A stretch of DNA of 64,000 bases from Microbacterium sp. MF43 (GTDB taxonomy: Bacteria; Actinomycetota; Actinomycetes; Actinomycetales; Microbacteriaceae). Positions 43,865 to 52,542 of the stretch are shown here, piece by piece. The stretch is taken from NCBI RefSeq assembly GCF_012847295.1, contig NZ_JABBDY010000002.1:806001-870000 (forward strand), read 5' to 3'. Below the pieces are notes generated by a model. It had not been told where the DNA came from. It ran no database searches and was given only the letters and a program-made list of their open reading frames with translations. The position numbers and the translations under genes were made by a program. The first letter of the stretch is position 1; each line of letters opens with the position of its first letter.

Positions 43865-44800
43865 TCATTCTGTCGGGCTCATTGGCGGGAGCCTGTGGCC
43901 GCGTGGAGTCGTGATCAATCTGCTCGCCGCTCCAGCGCTGGCGATCGATGCGCTCAAGAGGTCCTGTCCGCAGGCGAGCTGCGCTGCGAGAGATCCGGCG
44001 AATTCGTCGCCCGCGCCCGTGGTGTCGACTGGGGTCACTCGTGGCGAGGGAACCACTTGCGGGTCCGGGTGGTCGGCGTCCGCCACGAGCGCGCCCTCAG
44101 CGCCGGCGGTGATCACGACCGAGCGCACGAGCTGGAGGAGTCGCCGAGCCAAGACGTGGAGGTCGCCTTTGGTCTCGATCCCGTGCAGGTCCAAGACCAT
44201 CCGAGCCTCATGTTCGTTCGCGATCAATGGGTCGGCGCCATGGATAAGGTCACCAGGGACGGGGATGGTCGGACTGGGGTTGAGGATCCAGCGACGCCCG
44301 TGCTCGTCCGCCCACCGCCGCGCTGCTTCGATGGCGCTGATAGGTATCTCGAGTTGGGCGACGACCACGTCGGGTCGGATCTGATCCAAGCTCGCGAGGA
44401 CCTGTTCGGCCGAGACGTGCAGGTTGGCACCTTGGACGACGAGGATGGAGTTCTCGCCGTCCGCTCGTACGGTGATGACCGCGCGACCGGTCAGCGCCCC
44501 AACTGTGCGGACATGAGCGGTGCGGACGCCGCTCGATCGGAGGGCGTTTTCGATCCGCCTTCCCGCGTTGTCGTCGCCCGCGGCGCCGATGAGGTAAGTC
44601 CGGGTGATCCGGGCGGCCCCGATCGCTTGATTGGCACCCTTGCCGCCCGGGTGCTCCTCGTACCCTGAGGCGAGGCGGGTTTCGCCGGGGCCGGGCGCCA
44701 CCGCGCAGGTGACGACGAGGTCGAGATTCAGGGATCCGAGGACGGCCACCCTCCCCGGCCGGAGGCCCGGGTCGAGCGTCCCATGCGCGTACTCGGTCAC
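43865..44800 (-). CDS. PfkB family carbohydrate kinase (ribokinase-like)
   Basis: 311 residues from GTG 44800, which overlaps the permease stop. Ribokinase landmarks: VLGSLNLDLV, the substrate loop HPGGKGANQAIGAARI near residue 50, DTTGAGDEFAGSLAAQL with the catalytic Asp near 268. The order and spacing fit ribokinase, which phosphorylates ribose at O5, but other furanoses are possible. It gives this operon a phosphorylative route, unlike the oxidative one at 35590-41809. The remnant at 16509-17093 is a relative. Confidence 0.88.
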   Translation of the reverse strand: MTEYAHGTLDPGLRPGRVAVLGSLNLDLVVTCAVAPGPGETRLASGYEEHPGGKGANQAIGAARITRTYLIGAAGDDNAGRRIENALRSSGVRTAHVRTVGALTGRAVITVRADGENSILVVQGANLHVSAEQVLASLDQIRPDVVVAQLEIPISAIEAARRWADEHGRRWILNPSPTIPVPGDLIHGADPLIANEHEARMVLDLHGIETKGDLHVLARRLLQLVRSVVITAGAEGALVADADHPDPQVVPSPRVTPVDTTGAGDEFAGSLAAQLACGQDLLSASIASAGAASRLITTPRGHRLPPMSPTE

Positions 44801-45672
44801 TCCTTGCTCCCACTGAGAGACGCGGACGCTACGAAGTACCGCTGCAGGAGCAGCAGGATGACCGCCGGGATGAGCGCGAGGATCGCCGTCTCGGCGAACA
44901 CGCGCCCCTGATCGATGTCGAACGCACTGTAGGACTTCGCGATCGCCACCGGCGCGATGTCGAGTTGGGGATCGTTGATGACGAGGATCGGCCAGAGGTA
45001 GGCAGACCAGGTGCCGAGAAAGATCAGAAGCCCTGCGCCGATGAGCGGCGGCTTCGAGAGGGGCAGGTAGATCGACCAGAAGATACGCCACCACCCTGCG
45101 CCGTCGATGGTCGCGGCCTCGGCGAGCGAAGCGGGGACCGCGAGGAAGTACTGACGCAGCGTGAAGACCGCGAGTCCGGCCCCGAGCCCAGGGAGGATGA
45201 GCCCGGCATAGGTGTTCGTGAGATCCCAGCTGGCGAACGTGCGCGATAGGGGGATGGCGACGGCCTCGAAGGGAATGAGGAAGCTGAAGACGACGGCCGT
45301 GAAGATGAGTGCTCGACCTTTGAACGGGATGACTGCGAGAGCGAACGCCGCGACCGCCGAGAAGAACAAGCCGAACACGAGGGTCGCCACGGCGACGATG
45401 ACGCTGTTGAGCAGGTTCAGGCCGAAGCCGCTCTGGAATGCGGAGACGAAGTTGGTCAGCGTCCAGTCCTGCGGCCAGATCATCGCCCAGGAGAGCGTCG
45501 CGCTCGACTGGGCAGTTTCCACCGAGGACCGGAAACTGCTGGCGATCAGCCAGAGCACGGGAAGGAGGAAGAGGAGCGTCACCCCTACTGCCAGAAGGGT
45601 GAGGAGCGTCCTGCCGAGTTTCCGGCGGAGCCTGGCTGCCGGTCGGTGGAGATACAGGGGGCTGGTCGACAT
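44797..45672 (-). CDS. CUT1 ABC sugar transporter permease, MalG-like
   Basis: 291 residues, first helix LLTLLAVGVTLLFLLPVLWLI, EAA loop SLAEAATIDGAGWWRIFWSIYLP, tail ASASLSGSKE. Paralog of 34739-35593. Start codon at 45672 overlaps the MalF stop by one base. Confidence 0.92.
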   Translation of the reverse strand: MSTSPLYLHRPAARLRRKLGRTLLTLLAVGVTLLFLLPVLWLIASSFRSSVETAQSSATLSWAMIWPQDWTLTNFVSAFQSGFGLNLLNSVIVAVATLVFGLFFSAVAAFALAVIPFKGRALIFTAVVFSFLIPFEAVAIPLSRTFASWDLTNTYAGLILPGLGAGLAVFTLRQYFLAVPASLAEAATIDGAGWWRIFWSIYLPLSKPPLIGAGLLIFLGTWSAYLWPILVINDPQLDIAPVAIAKSYSAFDIDQGRVFAETAILALIPAVILLLLQRYFVASASLSGSKE

Positions 45673-46616
45673 CAGTCTTCCTTCGTCCGCAGAAGCCGGA
45701 ACTGAACGATGGTGATCGCGATCATGATCACCAGGAGCACGACGAGCTGCGCCGACGCCAGGTAGGGGTCGGTGAGCACATAGGTGCGGTTGTACACGTC
45801 ATACATGAGGAGCGAGGTCGATTTCTGCGGGCCTCCACCGGTGAGAATCGCGATCGGAGCGAAGAGCACGAAGTTCGCGACGGTATCGGCGACCAGCACG
45901 AGAAGCAATGGTCGCTTGAGCTGCGGCAACGTGATGGAGAAGAACGTCCGGATGGCGCCGGCTCCGTCCATCTTCGCGGCCTCGTAGTAGACATCGGGGA
46001 TGTCGTTCAGCCCGGCGATCAGGAAGATCATCCAGTACCCGATCCCGATCCAACTGGCTATGAGCATGATGCTGTAGAGCGCCTGATCCGGGCTCAAGAG
46101 GAATGGCTGGGCGGGGAGACCGATCGCTTCGAGGATGCCGTTGACAGGCCCGTCCGGTCGCAATGCGAATCCCCACACGATGGCAGACCCGCTGAGTGGG
46201 ATTGCCGCCGGCAGAAAGATCAGCGTGCGCCACAGTCCAGTGAGAGGAAGCCCCCGGGTGAGCAGGACGGCGACCAGCAGCGCGAGGAAGATCTGAAGCG
46301 GGTTGATGATGACGTTGAAGACCAGGGTCTGCTGCACGCTGTACCAGAACGACGCGGACGTGAAGAGTTCCTCGAACATGCGGAGGCCGACGAACTGGGG
46401 CGGAGCCACGCTGCCTGGCAACCCGAACTGCATCGACTTCACGATGGCCTCGAAGCCCGGAATGATGCGCAACACGACGATGAGCGCGAGCATCGGCGCG
46501 AGGAAGAGTACCGCGGTGCGTGCGTCGCGACGCCGCTTGAGATCCGAAGTCCTTGCCACTGCAGGGTGGGTGGCAGGTCGGGCAACGCGCTGCCTGGGCT
46601 GCGAGATGCTTGTCAC
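45672..46616 (-). CDS. CUT1 ABC sugar transporter permease, MalF-like
   Basis: 314 residues from GTG 46616, chosen because GGAGG lies 7 bases before it; a longer frame from 46676 would overlap the binder stop. First helix AVLFLAPMLALIVVLRIIP; EAA-type loop DVYYEAAKMDGAGAIRTFFSITLP. Paralog of 33789-34739. Confidence 0.9.
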   Translation of the reverse strand: MTSISQPRQRVARPATHPAVARTSDLKRRRDARTAVLFLAPMLALIVVLRIIPGFEAIVKSMQFGLPGSVAPPQFVGLRMFEELFTSASFWYSVQQTLVFNVIINPLQIFLALLVAVLLTRGLPLTGLWRTLIFLPAAIPLSGSAIVWGFALRPDGPVNGILEAIGLPAQPFLLSPDQALYSIMLIASWIGIGYWMIFLIAGLNDIPDVYYEAAKMDGAGAIRTFFSITLPQLKRPLLLVLVADTVANFVLFAPIAILTGGGPQKSTSLLMYDVYNRTYVLTDPYLASAQLVVLLVIMIAITIVQFRLLRTKED

Positions 46617-46672
46617 TTGTTCGCCTCCTTGAGAGAGCGGCCCCGGTGGTCGGGTCCACCGGGGCCACTGAG

Positions 46673-48010
46673 TCACTGCTGGTACTTTTCCCAGGCGTCC
46701 ACGAGCTGCTGGTTCGCGGAGTCCAGCGCGGCCTTCGCATCGGCGCCATTGATGATGTCGCTGAAGGTCTTGCCGATGATGTCCTCGAACTCGACGTAGC
46801 CCACCGTCTGCACCCGGAGGGTCGCGGTGTTGTCGAGCTCGTACTGCATCAGTTCGACCGCGCCGTCCATTCGAGGGTCTTCGAACGTGGGCTTCTGCCA
46901 GTACGCCGCAGCGCCTTCGAGGTTGGCCGGCGGGACGGGGACGTTTTCCAGGTACTGGGCGTAGCCGCCGTTGTCCAGCCCCATGAACTTCAGGAAGATG
47001 AGGGCGGCCTCCTTCTTCTCGCTCGCCGGGTTGATGCCGACACTCCAGCCGCCTGTCGGCGTCGCAGCTTCGCCCCCTTCGAACGCGGGGAACGCGGCGA
47101 CGCCGTAGTCCAGGCCGGCCTCCCCGTTGAACCCATCAGCCCACCAGGGGCCGCCAACATAGAACGCCACCTGCCCGCTCTGGAACAATGCGGGGGTTTC
47201 GTTCGCGGTGATGCCTCGCGGCGAGATGCCCTCCTCGAAGAGCGACCCGTACCAGGAGAACGCGTCCACCCACCCGTCGTTGTTGACTTCGGGTGTGAGG
47301 TTGCCCTCGCCGGTCGCCCCCACCCCACCGCCGGCACTGACCGGCAACGGCTGAAGCTGGTAATAGCGGTCGATCTGGTCGAACAGCAGGCCGTAGCGGG
47401 CGCCCGCAGCCTGCGCCTGGCGGGCCATCTGCTCGACCTCTTCCCACGTGAGCCGGTCCGCCGGGTCGGCGGAGGGCGCCTCGATGCCCGCCGCTTCGAG
47501 AAGAGCCTTGTTGTAGTACATGATGTTCGTCGACGTCTGGTAGGGCATCGCGAGCAGCTTCTCGTCGACCATCGCCGCATCGATGGATGCCGGATCGATC
47601 GCGCCCTCAAGGTCGGGGAACGCGGCCGTGATGTCGGTCAGCCATCCCCGCGCCGCATATGCGTCGGTGCGCGGCATATCGACGTCGAACACGTCCAGGG
47701 ATGAATCCTGGTTGCCGAGACGCGTCGCCAATGCACTGTTGAAGTCGGCGAACGGCACCGACTCGTACTCCACAGTGATATTCGGGTGCGCTTCGTGGAA
47801 TGCGTCCAGAATCGGCTGCACGGCGTCCGCCGCGTACGCGGCGCCCGAATAGGTGATCGTCACCGGCTTGTCGGGGTCGGTGAAGTCCGTCGAGAGGTCG
47901 TCGCTGCCGCCACCGGCCGCAGCTGAGCTGCAACCTGTCAGGGCCGCTCCGGCGAGTGCGAATGCGGCGAGTGCCACAGTCGATCGCCTCACTCCGTTGT
48001 GAAAGTGCAT
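46673..48010 (-). CDS. ABC transporter sugar-binding lipoprotein
   Basis: 445 residues. Signal ends A-L-T-G-C, lipid Cys near residue 26. Mature part: VTITYSGAAYAADAVQPILDAF, SLDVFDVDMPRTDAYA, APSADPADRLTWEEV, DRYYQLQPLP, NNDGWVDAF. Clear paralog of the binder at 32488-33792. Eleven bases after the nucleoside-hydrolase stop, so in the same operon. Confidence 0.93.
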   Translation of the reverse strand: MHFHNGVRRSTVALAAFALAGAALTGCSSAAAGGGSDDLSTDFTDPDKPVTITYSGAAYAADAVQPILDAFHEAHPNITVEYESVPFADFNSALATRLGNQDSSLDVFDVDMPRTDAYAARGWLTDITAAFPDLEGAIDPASIDAAMVDEKLLAMPYQTSTNIMYYNKALLEAAGIEAPSADPADRLTWEEVEQMARQAQAAGARYGLLFDQIDRYYQLQPLPVSAGGGVGATGEGNLTPEVNNDGWVDAFSWYGSLFEEGISPRGITANETPALFQSGQVAFYVGGPWWADGFNGEAGLDYGVAAFPAFEGGEAATPTGGWSVGINPASEKKEAALIFLKFMGLDNGGYAQYLENVPVPPANLEGAAAYWQKPTFEDPRMDGAVELMQYELDNTATLRVQTVGYVEFEDIIGKTFSDIINGADAKAALDSANQQLVDAWEKYQQ

Positions 48011-48021
48011 TGCTGTTCTCC

Positions 48022-49053
48022 TTAGATGTGTGTCGGACCCGCAGGCAAAGGGACCGATTCGACCCGTTCGGGTTGAGACAGCCGAGAGAGGAAGAGGTCG
48101 CGGAACCCTTCCACGTCGGTGTCGATCGCGACCGAGGCATTTGCCGGTCTGGGTCGCGCCAACGCGAGGCCGCGGTCCGCGACGACCAGACCCCGCGCAA
48201 GTTCACTGGTGAGTTCGGCCTCCACATGGGCGTCCGCCCAGGTGAGCAGCGAGCTGTCGAGCACTGCCGCGACCACAAGCGGGTCGTGAAGGAAGCATGC
48301 GTGCTGGTGCTCCGGCCGGTTGGGGAACGCCCGTGAGAGGAAGTCGATCCACGCGTTGGCGCATTCTCCCGCCCACGACGAGAAACCATCGCTCGCTCGG
48401 GCCAGCACCTGGGCGTCATCGCGCGTCAGCAGCACGCGCGCTGTCTGGTCGAGCCCGACCATGCGGATGCGTGCCCCGCTGTCGAGCACGATCTGAAGCG
48501 CCTCCGGATCGACATAGGTGTTGAAATCGCCGACCACGGTGATGTTCTGCGCGTATCCGGTTGCTGCGCCGGCCATCAGCACCAGCTCGCGTGCGGACTC
48601 GGCGAAGCGAGGCTCTCGCTGGATCGCCCGGGCGAGATTGGTCATCGGACCGATGGCGACGATCGTGATCTCCCCAGGCCGTTCCAGGACGCGATCGATC
48701 ATCCAGTCGGCGGCGTGCTGGGCGCTGGTCGGCCCGAGGAGTTCCCTCGAGGTCGCCTCCCCATGATTCGGTACGGCCAGCCGGAAGAGCTCTTTGACAG
48801 GTTCCATGTCACGGCGAAGGGGTTGGGTGGCGCCGGCCAGCACCGGAAGCTCGGGAACCTTGAGCCGATCTGCCAGGCGGCGGGCGACGTCGACCCCGAT
48901 CCGGGTGTCGACGTTGCCATTGACGATTGTCAGCCCCAGCAGGTCGATCTCGGGCGAGAGGACGGCGAGGGCGATGGCCAGGCCGTCGTCGATGTCGCTT
49001 CCGGGCTCGCCGAGCCCGGGGTCGGTGTCGAGGATGACAGGATTCCGATTCAT
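48022..49053 (-). CDS. Nucleoside hydrolase (inosine-uridine preferring type)
   Basis: 343 residues from ATG 49053, overlapping the DraG-like stop (ATGA). VILDTDPG and DIDDGLAIAL at residues 6-30 hold the calcium ligands, with the insertion LGEPGS between them as in 39073-40035; TIVAIGPMTNLA and FNTYVDPEALQIV follow, and CFLHDPLVVAAVLD carries the catalytic His-Asp. Cleaves N-ribosyl bonds or related pentofuranosyl bonds. Longer frames upstream lie within the DraG-like gene. Confidence 0.92.
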   Translation of the reverse strand: MNRNPVILDTDPGLGEPGSDIDDGLAIALAVLSPEIDLLGLTIVNGNVDTRIGVDVARRLADRLKVPELPVLAGATQPLRRDMEPVKELFRLAVPNHGEATSRELLGPTSAQHAADWMIDRVLERPGEITIVAIGPMTNLARAIQREPRFAESARELVLMAGAATGYAQNITVVGDFNTYVDPEALQIVLDSGARIRMVGLDQTARVLLTRDDAQVLARASDGFSSWAGECANAWIDFLSRAFPNRPEHQHACFLHDPLVVAAVLDSSLLTWADAHVEAELTSELARGLVVADRGLALARPRPANASVAIDTDVEGFRDLFLSRLSQPERVESVPLPAGPTHI

Positions 49054-50378
49054 GCGTGCGCCCTCGTCCGCTCGAGTTCGCGTGCGACCCTCGCCTCGAC
49101 TGCGAGCGTGCGTTCCGCCAGCTCCTCGATGGCGACGCGGTCGTAGTCGCGGATGCTGCTGCGTATCCGGCGATGAGTCGTGCCGATGAGATCGGTGGGC
49201 AGCGCGCGGAACCCATGGAGAGCTCCCACGACGCTGCCAACGGTCGCTGCCGTGGAGTCGGTGTCTCTTCCGACGGACACCGTCAGGGCGACGGAGTCGA
49301 CGAAGTCGGTTCCCCACAAGAGGCCATATGCGATCGCCGCGGCGCAGATGATGGTGTGCACCCAGTTGTAGTGGCCCAGTTCGCGGTCGATCCAATTCAG
49401 CGCCTCGTCCGCGGGAACGCCGCGGGCGTGGAGGTCCCGGAGACCGCGCAGTGCTGCTGCGAGACGGGAGCCGGGAGGAACGAACGCTGCGGCTCCGTCG
49501 AGCGCCTCCTCGGGAGTGTCCACGCAGAGAGCGATCGACAGCAGTGCCGCCGCCCACATCTCGCCGTAGACACCGTTCCCCACGTGGCTGAGCCGTGCAT
49601 CGATGAGAGCGAGTCGCGTTGCCTCGCTGGGTCGGCCCGGGTTGACGAAGCCGTAGACGTCGGCCCGGATCAGTGCACCGACCCACTCGCGATACGGGTT
49701 GTTGAACGTGGCCGTCAGCGGAGGTGTCAGGCCGCTGGTGAGGTTGCGGTACGCCGCACGCTCAGCGGTGTAAGTCTGAGTGAACGGAATCCGGTCCAGC
49801 CAGTGGTCGGCGATGTCCGCTGTGGTCAGGCCGATGCCGTGCTGCTCGAGCATGTGCAGCGTCAGGATCGCCCAGTCGATGTCGTCGTCGCGGGGGACAT
49901 CGCTGAAGGTACCGAGTGACGACTCGCGCGCCGACGGGTGGAGTGCCGCGATTCCTTCGGGAAGCGGGTCGAGTAGTCGGATGTATCCTCGCTGCGGCCA
50001 CTGGCCTGCGGCGCGCAGGTAGATTTCCACCTCCTGGCGGGAGAGACCCTCCACCGGCTTGCCCATCGTGTTCCCGATCGCCCGCCCGGTCCAAGCGCCA
50101 CGCAAGCGGTCCAGCAGCGCATCGTCGTCGGGACGGGAGAACGTCGCACCCGAGCCGAGCGCGAGCAGCTCCTCGTCATCCTCCGGCTCGACGAACGTCC
50201 ATCCCGCCGATCGGTTGAGCGTCTGCAGCTCGTCGGCGATCGACTTCAGGAGCGCGATGTCACCATCGGCGGCTGCACGCCGAGCTTCGGTGAGCAACTG
50301 GCTGGCGTCATATCCGGAGTGGGTGAGCTGCTCCGCTTCGTCGGGGACGATGTCGCAGGGGTCGAGAACGTTGTGCAA
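49050..50378 (-). CDS. ADP-ribosylglycohydrolase family (DraG-like) protein, long form
   Basis: 442 residues. An N-terminal extension of about 90 residues (acidic and helical, EPEDDEELLALG near 65) precedes the DraG core: LRGAWTGRAIGNTMGKPVEG near 93, the metal site RDDDIDWAILTLHML near 163 and SVGRDTDSTAATVGSVVGALHG near 370. Longer than the relative at 40032-41042 and only distantly similar to it. Eleven bases after the LacI gene. Likely acts on a small ribosyl-type substrate together with the nucleoside hydrolase. Confidence 0.9.
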   Translation of the reverse strand: MHNVLDPCDIVPDEAEQLTHSGYDASQLLTEARRAAADGDIALLKSIADELQTLNRSAGWTFVEPEDDEELLALGSGATFSRPDDDALLDRLRGAWTGRAIGNTMGKPVEGLSRQEVEIYLRAAGQWPQRGYIRLLDPLPEGIAALHPSARESSLGTFSDVPRDDDIDWAILTLHMLEQHGIGLTTADIADHWLDRIPFTQTYTAERAAYRNLTSGLTPPLTATFNNPYREWVGALIRADVYGFVNPGRPSEATRLALIDARLSHVGNGVYGEMWAAALLSIALCVDTPEEALDGAAAFVPPGSRLAAALRGLRDLHARGVPADEALNWIDRELGHYNWVHTIICAAAIAYGLLWGTDFVDSVALTVSVGRDTDSTAATVGSVVGALHGFRALPTDLIGTTHRRIRSSIRDYDRVAIEELAERTLAVEARVARELERTRAHA

Positions 50379-50389
50379 GTGCGGCCTCC

Positions 50390-51394
50390 TTAGGCAGATT
50401 CGCGCGAGACGAGTTGGTGTTGAACGACGACGTGTCGAGAGGGAGTCCGGTCTCCGTCGTCAATGCGTCGCAAGAGAAGCTCCCCGGCGGCTTGGCCGAT
50501 GTCCACGGCGGGGATTCGGATCGTCGATAGGGATGGCCGCACAAGACGAGCGGCTTCGATGTCGTCCACCCCGATGATCGCGATGTCGGCTGGCACATCG
50601 AGCCGCCGCGCGCTCAGCGCATCGATCGATCCGATGGCCATCAGGTCGTTCGCGCAGAACACGGCGTCGGGCGGTGTCCGGGCCGTGTCAAGCAGGTGCG
50701 ACATCGCACGGAAGCCCCCATCCCGAGTCCAGTCGCCGAATGCGACAAGATCCGGACGTTGTTGGACACCGAGCTCCGCCAGGGCCTTCTTGTATCCTGC
50801 GAGACGCTGATCGGCCGGCGCCGTCGACGACGGGCCCGAGATGCAGCCGATGGAGGAACGGCCCATCAGGCTCAGATGCCTCACGGCGTCAGACCCGATC
50901 CGTTCGTCGTCGCCACTGACCCAGTCGATCGAGAGCTCGCTGACCCCCGACCCGACAGCCACCACGGAGATTCCCGCATTCTGGAGCTCGATGATCTGGT
51001 CATCCATGTCGCTTACCGCGACGACTACGCCATCGACGTGGCGGGCGATCGCGTCGCGGGCGAACATGTCGACGAGACGACGATCTCCGCCCGCATCGAA
51101 CAGCATCACCACCTGGTCCGCGGCCGAGAGGTGCGTCTGCAGGCCACGAGCCAACGCCGGGTAGAACGGGTTCGTGATGTCTTGGACCACCAGCGCGATG
51201 GCGTTGCTTTTCTTCGTGTTGAGCGCGCGAGCGAAGAAGTTTGGTCGAAACCCGAGGTCAGAGATCACCCGCTCCACCCGTGCCCGGGTCTTCGGGGCCA
51301 CGGGACGGTTGCCGGAGAGTACGTGCGACACCGTCGTCTTGCTCACGCCCGCAGCCTCGGCAACGCGCTGGATGTTGACACCGTGAGAGTTCAT
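50390..51394 (-). CDS. LacI family transcriptional regulator
   Basis: 334 residues. Headpiece NIQRVAEAAGVSKTTVSHVLSG (residues 7-28) and hinge FARALNTKKSN; sensor domain with AIALVVQDITNPFYPALARGL, IGCISGPSS and DVPADIAIIGVDDIEAARLVRPSL. Heads the leftward operon to 42013 and has two palindromic operators upstream, the nearer only 6 bases from its ATG, so it is probably autoregulated. Confidence 0.93.
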   Translation of the reverse strand: MNSHGVNIQRVAEAAGVSKTTVSHVLSGNRPVAPKTRARVERVISDLGFRPNFFARALNTKKSNAIALVVQDITNPFYPALARGLQTHLSAADQVVMLFDAGGDRRLVDMFARDAIARHVDGVVVAVSDMDDQIIELQNAGISVVAVGSGVSELSIDWVSGDDERIGSDAVRHLSLMGRSSIGCISGPSSTAPADQRLAGYKKALAELGVQQRPDLVAFGDWTRDGGFRAMSHLLDTARTPPDAVFCANDLMAIGSIDALSARRLDVPADIAIIGVDDIEAARLVRPSLSTIRIPAVDIGQAAGELLLRRIDDGDRTPSRHVVVQHQLVSRESA

Positions 51395-51399
51395 TTTTC

Positions 51400-51411
51400 C
51401 AAACTAGTTTG
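51400..51411. promoter_or_regulatory. LacI-type operator (proximal)
   Basis: CAAACTAGTTTG, a perfect 12-base palindrome, 6 bases upstream of the LacI ATG. It covers the ribosome-binding region, so a bound repressor would block the start of its own gene and operon. Confidence 0.75.
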
Positions 51412-51443
51412 ATCGAATACTGCCTCAAAAAATGAGCTCTTCG

Positions 51444-51731
51444 TCAGCCCCGAAACCCGCTTCTCCGCAAACCGGTTTGCTTACTATCGCTGATTCCAGG
51501 AAGGTTGTCAAGTCCTGCGCAGGAGCGATCCGGGTGCAGCACGTAGTGATTGCGCCGGCCGCGTTTGTGCCGCTCCAGGTATCCGGCGGACTCCAGGTCG
51601 TTGAGGATGGTCACCGCGGATCGGGTGGAGATGCCCACGACGTCCGCGATGCGTTCCAAAGTCGCGTCATTGTCCTCCGCGACAGCGAGCAGGACATGCG
51701 CGTGGCGGGTCAGGAACGTCCACTCAGCCAC
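51444..51731 (-). CDS. Small winged-helix (MarR-like) regulator, possibly 3'-altered
   Basis: 95 residues from GTG 51731 (GAGGG upstream). The WTFLTRHAHVLLAVAEDND ... RIADVVGISTRSAVTILNDLESAGYLERHKRGRRNHYVLHPD text matches a family of small stand-alone winged-helix proteins common in actinobacteria. After HPD the usual tail is replaced by about 26 residues of unrelated text that contain the distal LacI operator, so the end may have been rearranged when the sugar locus arrived. Confidence 0.7.
   Translation of the reverse strand: MAEWTFLTRHAHVLLAVAEDNDATLERIADVVGISTRSAVTILNDLESAGYLERHKRGRRNHYVLHPDRSCAGLDNLPGISDSKQTGLRRSGFRG
51467..51480. promoter_or_regulatory. LacI-type operator (distal)
   Basis: GCAAACCGGTTTGC, a perfect 14-base palindrome whose centre is 68 bases from the proximal site. 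It lies inside the 3' end of the convergent-looking small regulator gene at 51444-51731. Confidence 0.7.
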
Positions 51732-52395
51732 GCCGCCCTCTTCCCGTGTTCGACAACTGCACCGGCGACGCTGACGTTGCGGCCTCGGCAGGGGAACCCT
51801 TCGAGCACGCCCCCGAAACCGCGCAGCCCATGACCTTGTATTTCCGGCTTGGGCAACGTGGACATCACCCCGGACCTCGTTCGGAATTGCGGCGAGGCCC
51901 CCCGCCAGGCTCAGGAGGCTGGCGAGATTGCGACTTGCGGCGGCCCGTTTCATCATCTCGTGCCACGAGCTGGAGGCGACAGCCACCCACGCGCTGGCAA
52001 CGGCCCCGAGGCAGCTCGATTACCCTTTCAGTCCACCTGACTGGCAGGTCAAGTCCGTCTGGTTGATCTGGTCGAGCACGACCGGTCGCGGATGCTGCTG
52101 TTGACCCCGATCCCGCTGTAGCTCGGTGGGCGGGAGCGACGCACGCGTCGTGCAGCCGCACCGCAATTCGTTCGACCCAGAGGCGACTCGCGGCGGGCAG
52201 GAGGTCGGCATGCGTCCTTCAGCCGCGTGTGGAGCGTGCGGTGGCGGAGCCCACATGCACACGGAGATCATCTTGCGACGCGAATTGCAGTCCGACTCCG
52301 ACAAGACCACCTTCCGCTGCGGCATCCGTCCAACGCACGCCACAGCGTCGGGGACCTCATCCATGCGCTCCGCGACGTGCGCTGACGGCGCGACA
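51732..52395. other. Gene-poor stretch
   Basis: About 660 bases. Open frames on both strands are Arg/Pro/Ser-rich and show no family motifs or good ribosome sites, so I see no supportable gene. It separates the sugar loci from the TerC operon. Confidence 0.5.
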
Positions 52396-52424
52396 TTGAC
52401 ATGAAGTACACTTCATGCTTTCAT
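52396..52424 (+). promoter_or_regulatory. Promoter with palindrome in the spacer (MerR-like layout)
   Basis: TTGACA (52396-52401) is followed by the inverted repeat ATGAAGT-AC-ACTTCAT (52401-52416). A -10 could be TTTCAT (17-base spacer) or CATAGT (20-base spacer). A palindrome between -35 and -10, with a possible long spacer, resembles MerR-controlled metal promoters. Confidence 0.55.
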
Positions 52425-52430
52425 AGTCCG

Positions 52431-52518
52431 CGAAGGGGAGTAATCCTCGCTCCGCATCGTCAGTACGTTCCCGAGTGGGATCCGGTGCGCGGAGCCCACT
52501 GGGCCGATGAGACCTTCA
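52431..52518 (+). promoter_or_regulatory. yybP-ykoY manganese riboswitch
   Basis: The 5' part CGAAGGGGAGTA matches the conserved AAGGGGAGUAG block, and the 3' part GATGAGACCTTC matches the conserved GCAAGACCUU block. GAAGG and CCTTC close helix P1, with internal hairpins between. It ends 25 bases before the terC start. The class senses Mn2+ and commonly controls TerC/Alx and MntP genes. Confidence 0.85.
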
Positions 52519-52542
52519 CGAGAATTCGTGGAGGTCTTTGTC

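Noticed and set aside
52126-52404. Plus-strand 92-residue frame before the TerC promoter
   Set aside because: No ribosome site, composition like noncoding high-GC DNA, and it runs into the promoter.
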